Positions 9,402-16,846 of a stretch of DNA of 46,726 nucleotides are shown here, piece after piece. Origin of the DNA: Oscillospiraceae bacterium (GTDB taxonomy: Bacteria > Bacillota > Clostridia > Oscillospirales > CAG-272); contig SVSW01000008.1 in the NCBI GenBank assembly GCA_015064095.1, forward strand, positions 1 through 46,726. Direction: 5' to 3'. Position 1 is the first letter of the stretch, and each line of letters begins with the position of its first letter. A model generated the notes under the pieces. That model searched no databases, was not told the DNA's origin, and saw nothing but the letters and a program-made list of their open reading frames with translations. Made by a program: the position numbers and the translations under genes.

Positions 9402-9440
9402 TTTGACTTTTCCTTAAAGTTTTTTGCATTTATATATAGT

Positions 9441-9469
9441 ATTATAAAAAAAACATCGTTACTTGTCAA
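9441..9469 (-). promoter_or_regulatory. Predicted promoter of nrdG
   Basis: Minus strand TTGACA (9469-9464) - 17 nt - TATAAT (9446-9441). Confidence 0.75.
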
Positions 9470-9477
9470 CTTTTTTA

Positions 9478-9506
9478 TTGACTAAGTCGGCAAAAAAGTA
9501 TATAAT
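9478..9506 (+). promoter_or_regulatory. Predicted promoter of AI-2E family transporter gene
   Basis: TTGACT (9478-9483) - 17 nt - TATAAT (9501-9506). Confidence 0.75.
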
Positions 9507-9539
9507 AAATGTATCATTAAAGCCATAGGAGCTGATAAA

Positions 9540-11027
9540 ATGAACGAAAACAAAAACATCAGTATAGATGAAGAAAAATTTTTGATTTCAAAACGGCGCA
9601 AAACGTTTTATATAAGACTTGCCATTGTTTATTCAACGCTGCTTATATTGCTGCTTTTTGCTGTTAATATAGACACGCTTGAATCCGCAATATTCAAAAT
9701 ATTTGCCCCGTTCACGCCTATTTTCTTCGGAGCTGTAATCGCATATCTTTGCAATCCTCTGTTTGTATTTTTTCAAAACAGGGTCTTTAAAAAAATGAGA
9801 TCCGTCGGTGCAAGAAAAGCGCTTTCGATAATTTTAACATATATTCTTATATTCGTTATTTTGGCGGGGCTGCTTTTGCTCGTTGCACATTCAATAATAG
9901 ACGGTATACAAAACTTTATAGAGGAAATCCCGCAAACGCTCTCGGGATTGAGAAATTTTATCGTTGATTTTATCGACGGTCTTGGATTTATTAAATCCGA
10001 AGCTGAGATCGGAGGCGCAGTAACCACGCCATTACCCGGGGTTACGGAGATACCGACAACTACCGATGTTCCGATCGTTACAACAACGCCGAGTGTTGAT
10101 GACACAGTAAATATACTTGATCTTTCTTTTACAAAGGAAAGCATCATTGAAGCGATAGACGATTTTATTGCCGATTCGGGCAAGCTGCTCATGACAGCAG
10201 GCGGAGAAATTTTAAACGCCGTGATTTCATCAGGCACGATTGCATTTAACTTTGTCATTAATCTTTTCCTCGGATTTATCTTCTCCATATACATGCTGAC
10301 CGAGAAAGATCTTATAATAGCCAAGGCTAAAAAGATAGTTTATTCGTGTTTTAAAAAAGATCGTGCAGACGCGATTTGCGCGATGGGAACATATGCCGAT
10401 GATAAGGTCGGACATTTCTTAAAAGGAAAACTTATCGAATCGCTCATTGTAGGATTGATGGCATTTGTGGCATTCCTTATCTTTGGTATTCCCGCCCCCG
10501 TTTTGATTGCCGTTATTGTGGCAGTTATGAATATGATACCGTTTTTCGGTCCTTTCCTCGGGGCAATACCTGCGGCATTGATCGTGCTTATAATGGAGCC
10601 ATCAAAGGCTATCCCCTACGTTATCATAGTGCTTATTATAATGCAGATCAGCGGAAATTATATTTCTCCGAAGATCGTTGGAAACCGCACAGGGCTCACC
10701 CCGCTTGGCGCAATCGTTGCGCTGACGTTGATGAGCGGATATTTCGGACTTGTCGGAATGTTTCTCGGAATTCCGATCTGCGCTATTGTCGTTGAGGTGC
10801 TTTGGACCAAATCCGATAGCCGCTTGCGCAAGAATCAGCTCGCAACGGAGATCGAGGCATACTATCCGAGCGATGCTTTGGTGGAAGACCCGAACCACAA
10901 AAAGCACAAAAATATTACCTCTATCATCGTTGATGCGACCACGTCTGTCTTCTGCAAAATATTCAAGGTAAACAAGAACAAGGACCAAGATAAAAATGCG
11001 GACGGAACTTCCAATGCGGATAACTGA
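9540..11027 (+). CDS. AI-2E family transporter (permease)
   Basis: Polytopic membrane protein with PVLIAVIVAVMNMIPFFGPFLGAIPAALI...GNYISPKIVGNRTGLTPLGAIVAL motif. Confidence 0.92.
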   Translation: MNENKNISIDEEKFLISKRRKTFYIRLAIVYSTLLILLLFAVNIDTLESAIFKIFAPFTPIFFGAVIAYLCNPLFVFFQNRVFKKMRSVGARKALSIILTYILIFVILAGLLLLVAHSIIDGIQNFIEEIPQTLSGLRNFIVDFIDGLGFIKSEAEIGGAVTTPLPGVTEIPTTTDVPIVTTTPSVDDTVNILDLSFTKESIIEAIDDFIADSGKLLMTAGGEILNAVISSGTIAFNFVINLFLGFIFSIYMLTEKDLIIAKAKKIVYSCFKKDRADAICAMGTYADDKVGHFLKGKLIESLIVGLMAFVAFLIFGIPAPVLIAVIVAVMNMIPFFGPFLGAIPAALIVLIMEPSKAIPYVIIVLIIMQISGNYISPKIVGNRTGLTPLGAIVALTLMSGYFGLVGMFLGIPICAIVVEVLWTKSDSRLRKNQLATEIEAYYPSDALVEDPNHKKHKNITSIIVDATTSVFCKIFKVNKNKDQDKNADGTSNADN

Positions 11028-11865
11028 TACTGTTCTTTTAGGTATACGTGAGCTTGATTTAAAAAAAGATATTATCGATACCCAACGCAAGGCGCAGATC
11101 GAAGAGCTTGTTTTGGCACTTGCTTTCAAGGAAAAGAATTCCGAGCGTACGCTGTCATTGATAAGTGAAATCAAGCTAAATCCCGGTCATGTCGGGGTCG
11201 AGGAGAAGATCTGTGCATGCAAAAAATTCATTTCGGTTTTTGAAGAAGCGGATATATACAAAAAAGAAATCACAAGCCGAATGCCCGGCAAGCGCCGCGG
11301 ATATCTTGTCGGTATGCTTCAAAACACATACAGCGATCAAGTTTTCTTCAAATTGCAATCGAATTTTTCTGCTCAGGCTTTGAATTTCGGAAGCTTTGAA
11401 GAAATGTGTGAAAGCATATTTTCGGGAGAATGTGATTTCGGCATACTGCCGACAGAAAGCTCAGATAACGGAAAGCTGCTTCGATTTTATTCCCTAATGG
11501 ACAGATACGATCTGAAAATAAATGCCGTGCTTGATGAGGAAAACAGCGATAGCTCAGCCACTACAAGATATGCAATAGTCAGCAGATATATCGAATACGG
11601 TAAGGATCGCTTCGGCACGCCCGATCTGTTTGAGTTTTCGGTAAATCCCGGTGATCCCCAGCTCCTCGGAAAAATCCTTTATGCCGCCGATCTTTGCGGT
11701 ATGAGCCTGCGGCGTATCGATTCTTTGCCTGTCCCGTATAAGGACAATGAATTTCTTTTCTGCCCTGTTTTTGATATAAACGGTGCGGATATTGATGCTT
11801 TTCTGCTTTATATGTATATTGATTTCCCGCAATATACACCGATCGGAATATTTCCGAAACTTTAA
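10996..11865 (+). CDS. Degenerate prephenate-dehydratase/ACT (P-protein-like) protein; start may be 11014
   Basis: FGSFEEMCESIFSGECDFGILPTESS resembles the PDT motif (..F..V..G.ad.gvvPiENS); TTRYAIVSR resembles TRF; C-terminal LLGKILYAADLCGMSLRRIDSLPVPYKDNEFLFCPVFDINGADID...YTPIGIFP resembles the ACT domain with an altered ESRP motif. Confidence 0.6.
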   Translation: MRTELPMRITDTVLLGIRELDLKKDIIDTQRKAQIEELVLALAFKEKNSERTLSLISEIKLNPGHVGVEEKICACKKFISVFEEADIYKKEITSRMPGKRRGYLVGMLQNTYSDQVFFKLQSNFSAQALNFGSFEEMCESIFSGECDFGILPTESSDNGKLLRFYSLMDRYDLKINAVLDEENSDSSATTRYAIVSRYIEYGKDRFGTPDLFEFSVNPGDPQLLGKILYAADLCGMSLRRIDSLPVPYKDNEFLFCPVFDINGADIDAFLLYMYIDFPQYTPIGIFPKL

Positions 11866-11884
11866 TTTTAACGAGGTGATAATA

Positions 11885-12142
11885 ATGGCAACCCATATTT
11901 CATATACTCCAAAGGGAGTTTGCTCTCGAAAGATAGACATTGAAATCGAGGGCGATATAATAAAGGCGGCAACATATACCGGCGGATGCTCGGGCAATAC
12001 TCAAGGAGTTGCGGCACTTGTTGCCGGAATGACTGTTGATGAGGCGATTTCAAGGCTTTCCGGTATAAAATGCGGATTTAAGTCCACCTCCTGCCCCGAT
12101 CAGCTTGCAAAGGCTCTTATTGAATACAAATCAAAATTCTAA
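11885..12142 (+). CDS. TSCPD domain-containing protein (TIGR03905-like)
   Basis: MATHISYTPKGVCSRKIDIEIEGDIIKAATYTGGCSGNTQGVAALVAGM...CGFKSTSCPDQLAKAL; ATG at 11885 preceded by the RBS-like sequence acgaggtgataat. The longer ORF-track start at 11783 is probably wrong. Confidence 0.85.
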   Translation: MATHISYTPKGVCSRKIDIEIEGDIIKAATYTGGCSGNTQGVAALVAGMTVDEAISRLSGIKCGFKSTSCPDQLAKALIEYKSKF

Positions 12143-12158
12143 AAGGAGCTCATAAAAA

Positions 12159-13880
12159 ATGACAGATTATCTCAGTAATTATAAAAAATGGCTCAATTCC
12201 GATATCTTAACGGAAAGCGAACGTACCGAGCTTTTGGGCCTTGATGAAAACGAGATCAAGGAACGCTTTTCGTGTTATCTTTCGTTCGGCACTGCCGGGC
12301 TTCGCGGAAAGATGAAAACCGGAATGAATGCGATGAATGTACACACGGTTGCGCTCGTCACGCAAGGGCTCGCAAATCTGCTCGTTTCCGAGGGGAATGC
12401 CGAACGCGGTGTAACGATCGCATATGACAGCCGCAACAATTCGGAAATATTCGCAAAAACCTCTGCCTCCGTTCTTGCGGCAAACGGAGTAAAGGTGTAT
12501 ATTTTTGATTCTTTGCGCCCGACCCCCGAGCTTTCTTTTGCTCTGCGCCGTCTTGGCTGTGCCGCGGGAATAAACGTTACAGCATCGCACAATCCGAAGG
12601 AATATAACGGCTATAAGGCATACGGAGAGGACGGCGCACAGCTTTCTCCCGAGGCAGCCGCGATAGTTGCCGATGAAATGGCAAAGACAGATGTTTTTGC
12701 AGATATCAAGCGTGTCGATTTTGACACAGCCGTTGCCGAAGGAAAGATAACGGTTATCGGTGACGAAATGGACGAGGCTTATCTCGCCGCTGTAACCGCT
12801 GAGGCAGTTTACCCCGAGGTGATAAAGAGCGTTGCGGACGATCTTAAAATAGTTTATTCTCCGCTTCACGGTGCCGGCTACAAGCTCGTTCCAAATGTTC
12901 TTTCGAGAATGGGCTTTAAGCACATTTATATGGTGCAGGAGCAGGCAGAGCCCGACGGCGACTTCCCCACTGTCGAAAAGCCTAATCCCGAATACCGCGA
13001 GGCCTTCATGCTCGGTATTGAGCTTGCAAACAAGGTCGGAAGCGATCTTATCGTGGCAACTGACCCCGATGCCGACCGCGTCGGAGTTTTTGCAAGAGCA
13101 AAGAACGGCGAATTCGTCGGTATTACGGGCAACCAAATGGGTGCTTTGCTTCTTGACTATATTTTGACCGCTTATGAAGAAACTAACACGATGCCGCCCG
13201 AGCCGTATGCAGTTAAATCCATAGTTTCGACCGAGCTTGCAACAAAGGTCTGCCAGGCTCACGGAATTGAGCTTTTCAATGTTCTTACGGGATTCAAATT
13301 TATAGGTGAGGTTATAAAAAACCACGAAAAGCTCGGACGCGGAAGCTTTGTTCTCGGCTTTGAGGAGAGCTACGGTTATCTCAAGGGCACATACGCCCGC
13401 GATAAGGACGCAGTTGTTGCCTCTATGATCATTTGCGAAATGACCGCGTTCTACAAATCAAAAAACATGACGCTTATGGACGCTCTTTACGAGCTCTATG
13501 ACCGCCTCGGATTCTCATATGAGGTCAATGACGAAATATATGCGGAAGGACTCGACGGTGCTAAAAAAATAGCTGCCATTATGAGCGCGCTGCGCACAAA
13601 TGCCCCCTCTGAGATAGGCGGCGTTGCGGTAGCTGATATCGGAGATTATATGTCTGGATATTTCACCGATGTAAAAACCGGCGAAAAGCGTTCAACTAAT
13701 CTCGCTAAATCCAATGCGCTCTATTTTAAGCTTGAAAACGGCGATGTTATCGTCGTGCGTCCTTCCGGAACCGAGCCGAAGATAAAATTCTACTATCTTG
13801 TCACTTCGGCAAACAATATCGAAAATGCAAAGTCTGTGTTTGCCAATTATAAAGCGACCATAGATTCGCTTCAAGCTTGA
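12159..13880 (+). CDS. Phosphoglucomutase/phosphomannomutase family protein
   Basis: Catalytic Ser loop GINVTASHNPKEYNGYKAY, metal site DPDADRVGV, GFEESYGYL, phosphate-binding RPSGTEPKIKFY. Confidence 0.94.
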   Translation: MTDYLSNYKKWLNSDILTESERTELLGLDENEIKERFSCYLSFGTAGLRGKMKTGMNAMNVHTVALVTQGLANLLVSEGNAERGVTIAYDSRNNSEIFAKTSASVLAANGVKVYIFDSLRPTPELSFALRRLGCAAGINVTASHNPKEYNGYKAYGEDGAQLSPEAAAIVADEMAKTDVFADIKRVDFDTAVAEGKITVIGDEMDEAYLAAVTAEAVYPEVIKSVADDLKIVYSPLHGAGYKLVPNVLSRMGFKHIYMVQEQAEPDGDFPTVEKPNPEYREAFMLGIELANKVGSDLIVATDPDADRVGVFARAKNGEFVGITGNQMGALLLDYILTAYEETNTMPPEPYAVKSIVSTELATKVCQAHGIELFNVLTGFKFIGEVIKNHEKLGRGSFVLGFEESYGYLKGTYARDKDAVVASMIICEMTAFYKSKNMTLMDALYELYDRLGFSYEVNDEIYAEGLDGAKKIAAIMSALRTNAPSEIGGVAVADIGDYMSGYFTDVKTGEKRSTNLAKSNALYFKLENGDVIVVRPSGTEPKIKFYYLVTSANNIENAKSVFANYKATIDSLQA

Positions 13881-13906
13881 TCTTATTAAAATAAAGGAGA
13901 TACAAA

Positions 13907-14524
13907 ATGAAGAAATTTTTTGGAGAATTCAAAAAATTCATAACACGCGGCAACGTTGTTGATATGGCCGTCGGTGTTATCGTCGGTAGTTCTTTTACCG
14001 CAATCGTTAACGGACTCAGCAACTTTATCTTAAAGCCGCTGATCAACTGGGTACTTGCACTTATCATGGGAGCCAACTCGCTCGATAAGGTGTTCACAAT
14101 GCTCCAGCCTGCATATAAGGACATAGTTAACGAAGCCGGAGATGTCATAGGTCAGGAGATCGACCTTGCAAACTCCATTTACATCGATTGGGGTTCATTT
14201 ATAAACGCGATAATCAATTTCTTCCTTATCGCTCTTGTGCTCTTCACCATCGTTAAAATCATAAATAAAGTGCGTGAAGACGGCGCAAAGTTAAAAAAGC
14301 GCAAGCCCACAAAAGAAGAAAAGAAAGGAATGAAGGCTCTTGGCATAAAGCGCAGCAACAAAGAAGCCGTTGCAGCTTACTATGCCGACAAAGAGGCCAA
14401 AGCAAAGCTTGCTGAAGAAGAAGCCAAAGCGGCAGAAGCCGAAAAAGCCAGACTTGAGCGTGAGGCAAATCCCACGACAGAAGATCTGCTCAAAAAGATA
14501 CTTTCGGCTATTGAAAGCAAATAA
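13907..14524 (+). CDS. mscL: Large-conductance mechanosensitive channel
   Basis: FKKFITRGNVVDMAVGVIVGSSFTAIVNGLSNFILKPLINWVL; C-terminal NPTTEDLLKKILSAIESK. Confidence 0.93.
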   Translation: MKKFFGEFKKFITRGNVVDMAVGVIVGSSFTAIVNGLSNFILKPLINWVLALIMGANSLDKVFTMLQPAYKDIVNEAGDVIGQEIDLANSIYIDWGSFINAIINFFLIALVLFTIVKIINKVREDGAKLKKRKPTKEEKKGMKALGIKRSNKEAVAAYYADKEAKAKLAEEEAKAAEAEKARLEREANPTTEDLLKKILSAIESK

Positions 14525-14563
14525 AAATAAGGGGTTGCACTGCAACCCCTTATTTTTATTTGA
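14523..14563. terminator. Bidirectional intrinsic terminator between mscL and glgB
   Basis: aaaaataaggggttgcactgcaaccccttatttttatt inverted repeat between convergent genes. Confidence 0.85.
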
Positions 14564-16541
14564 TCTTTTGCATACAAAGCGCTGTGCGCGCCGGAAGATA
14601 TATTGGGAAGCGGCAAACGCCGTCCTTTTGTTTTTTTGCAGTATATACATAATCAAGATCTATTCGGTCCCAGCCGCCGAACACGCTTTGGTCCGTTGAC
14701 ATTAGGACCTTATATTTTCCGGCTGACGGAACTGTAAGCAAATAATCCGTGTAATAATTGTTCGGACTGAAATTGAACACAAAAACAAGTCCGCCGCGCT
14801 CAAATATTATTACTTGCCCATTTGCATCGACAGACAGACATTTTGTCTTTTTCTTTTGCAGAGAATGGGCTTTTGAAAGTCCGATCATAGCCTTGTCAAA
14901 ACTTTGAAGATACTCATATTTAAGAGATCTGTCGTCTGCAAGATGCCATTGACGGCGACAGTAAAAATAGCTCCAACCGTTGCCCTCTCGTGGAAAATCG
15001 ATCCATTCGGGGTGTCCAAACTCGTTGCCCATAAAGTTGAGGTATCCCTCTCCTCCCAGCGTCAGAGTTATAAATCTTATCATCTTGTGAAGTGACATTC
15101 CGCGCTCAATGACGGCATCGTTTGACGATTTTGACATGTCCGTGTACATTTTGCTGTCGCAAAGACGGAAAATAAGCGTTTTGTCACCGACAAGTGCCTG
15201 ATCGTGCGACTCGGCATAAGCAATATACTTCTCACCGGGTCGTCGGCTCGTCAGCTCGTGCCAGATATGCCACATATCCCAAAATTCATCGGGCTTCTCT
15301 TTTATAAGCTTGATATAAAGATCCGGCAAGCCCATTGCAAGGCGGTAATCAAATCCGATGCCGCCGTCTTTTATGGGCAGGCACATTCCCGGCATGGCTG
15401 ACATATCCTCGGCTATCGTTACAGCGTGCGGATTGACCTCTCGAATAAGCTCATTCGCAAGCTGAAGATAAGTTATCGCTTCCGTATCGGTATTTAACGA
15501 AAAATATTTCGAATAATCGGTAAACGCAACGCCGAGACCGTGATCGTGATAGATCATAGAGGTAACACCGTCAAATCTGAAACCGTCAAAATGATATTCG
15601 GTGATCCAAAACTTGAGGTTTGAAAGCAGAAAATGTATAACCTCGTTTTTTTCATAATTAAACAGCTTTGTGCCCCATGCAGGGTGATCTCCGCGTCCGC
15701 CCTCATGGAAAAATTGATACGGCGTTCCGTCAAATTCGTTTATTCCCTCGTAGGTGTTTTTTACAGCGTGAGAATGTACAACGTCAAGCAGCACGGCAAT
15801 TCCCATCGAATGGGCTTTATCTATCAGTGCTTTGAGCTCATTCGGCGTTCCGTATTTTGATGACGCCGCAAAGAATGAAGAAACCTGATAACCGAACGAT
15901 CCGTAATACGGGTGCTCCATTATGGCCATTATCTGTATCGCGTTGTATCCGAGATCCGCGATGCGAGGCAAAATGTTTTCGGCGAACTCTTTATACGTGC
16001 CGATTCCCTCTTTGTCCTGCGCCATGCCTATATGACATTCATATATATATAACTCTTTTTTAGGTATAAAGCTCTTTTTGCGCCACTTGTATTCCGGCTC
16101 GTCGACAATAACGCCGCACCATGAATAATTATCAGGGTCTTGAAGCACGCGTCGAATATAAAGCGGTATACGGAAAAGGAGTCGATCTTCGGTTCTAACA
16201 ACAGCTTTTACATAGCAGCCGTTAAAAAGCGTGTCGTGCCCGTCAATATAAAGCTCAAAAACGCCTCCGCCAAGTTTTTTCATCTCCCAGCCGGGCTGTT
16301 GCCAACCGTTCATATCGCCGGTGAGATACATAGCATCGGCAGCGGGTGCCCATTCGCGATAGACCCAGCCTTTATCGGTTTTATGAAAGCCGAAATATTC
16401 ATGCGCGTTGGCAAAATCGATAAGTTTACCGTTATCCCCGATAAGCTCTCGGCGCTTTCTTTCGTAATTCGACATTCGCAGCTTTATATCATTCTCAAAA
16501 GGTAAAAGATACGGGTCATATTCGAAAATTTTATACTTCAT
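14556..16541 (-). CDS. glgB: 1,4-alpha-glucan branching enzyme, eukaryote-like (GH13_8-type)
   Basis: EYFGFH..DKGWVYREWAPAADAMYLTGDMNGW, GYNAIQIMAIMEHPYYGSFGYQVSSFFAASSKYGTP, DVVHSHA, FDGFRFDGVTSMIYHDHG, AEDMSAMPGMC, AYAESHDQALVGDKT. Confidence 0.93.
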   Translation of the reverse strand: MKYKIFEYDPYLLPFENDIKLRMSNYERKRRELIGDNGKLIDFANAHEYFGFHKTDKGWVYREWAPAADAMYLTGDMNGWQQPGWEMKKLGGGVFELYIDGHDTLFNGCYVKAVVRTEDRLLFRIPLYIRRVLQDPDNYSWCGVIVDEPEYKWRKKSFIPKKELYIYECHIGMAQDKEGIGTYKEFAENILPRIADLGYNAIQIMAIMEHPYYGSFGYQVSSFFAASSKYGTPNELKALIDKAHSMGIAVLLDVVHSHAVKNTYEGINEFDGTPYQFFHEGGRGDHPAWGTKLFNYEKNEVIHFLLSNLKFWITEYHFDGFRFDGVTSMIYHDHGLGVAFTDYSKYFSLNTDTEAITYLQLANELIREVNPHAVTIAEDMSAMPGMCLPIKDGGIGFDYRLAMGLPDLYIKLIKEKPDEFWDMWHIWHELTSRRPGEKYIAYAESHDQALVGDKTLIFRLCDSKMYTDMSKSSNDAVIERGMSLHKMIRFITLTLGGEGYLNFMGNEFGHPEWIDFPREGNGWSYFYCRRQWHLADDRSLKYEYLQSFDKAMIGLSKAHSLQKKKTKCLSVDANGQVIIFERGGLVFVFNFSPNNYYTDYLLTVPSAGKYKVLMSTDQSVFGGWDRIDLDYVYTAKKQKDGVCRFPIYLPARTALCMQKIK

Positions 16542-16574
16542 CAGCCCACCCCGATTTTACGTTTCTACAATTAT

Positions 16575-16603
16575 AATATACCACAAAATACTGCTTATGT
16601 CAA
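16575..16603 (-). promoter_or_regulatory. Predicted promoter of glgB
   Basis: Minus strand TTGACA (16603-16598) - 17 nt - TATATT (16580-16575). Confidence 0.7.
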
Positions 16604-16649
16604 CGAAATGAAAAAGTCATCGTAATAATATTTTTGACATATTATGACA

Positions 16650-16693
16650 TAAAAAAGCCCTGCAGAAAAGAATGCATTTTCTGCAGGGCTTTT
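16650..16693 (-). terminator. Intrinsic terminator of tRNA-Val
   Basis: aaaaagccctgcagaaaagaatgcattttctgcagggcttttt: long perfect stem with flanking A/T runs just downstream of the tRNA. Confidence 0.9.
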
Positions 16694-16770
16694 TGGTGGA
16701 GACGAGGGGGCTCGAACCCATGACCTCACGGATGTGAACCGTGCGCTCTGACCAGCTGAGCTACGCCTCC
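16694..16770 (-). tRNA. tRNA-Val (anticodon CAC), CCA encoded
   Basis: Minus strand GGAGGCGTAGCTCAGCTGGTCAGAGCGCACGGTTCACATCCGTGAGGTCATGGGTTCGAGCCCCCTCGTCTCCACCA; anticodon loop TTCACAT; cloverleaf arms readable. Confidence 0.93.
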
Positions 16771-16776
16771 GAGCAA

Positions 16777-16812
16777 CACCGCCATTATAACATAACGGCG
16801 GTGCTTTTTCAA
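16777..16812 (-). promoter_or_regulatory. tRNA-Val promoter overlapped by 27-bp near-perfect palindrome
   Basis: Minus strand TTGAAA (16812-16807) - 17 nt - TATAAT (16789-16784), tRNA begins 13 nt later; palindrome caccgccattataacataacggcggtg (16777-16803) spans the -10 and spacer. Confidence 0.7.
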
Positions 16813-16846
16813 GAGGTTTTGATAATTTTATTAAACTTTTTGACCA

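Noticed and set aside
9425-9446. NrdR box in the nrdG promoter (atactatatataaatg)
   Set aside because: Only one imperfect copy and no partner box at about 30 nt; AT-rich promoter sequence gives such matches by chance. Mentioned only as a weak possibility.
12207-13325. 372-aa minus-strand ORF opposite the phosphohexomutase
   Set aside because: Complement of a well-supported CDS; no recognisable domain and no plausible promoter or RBS.
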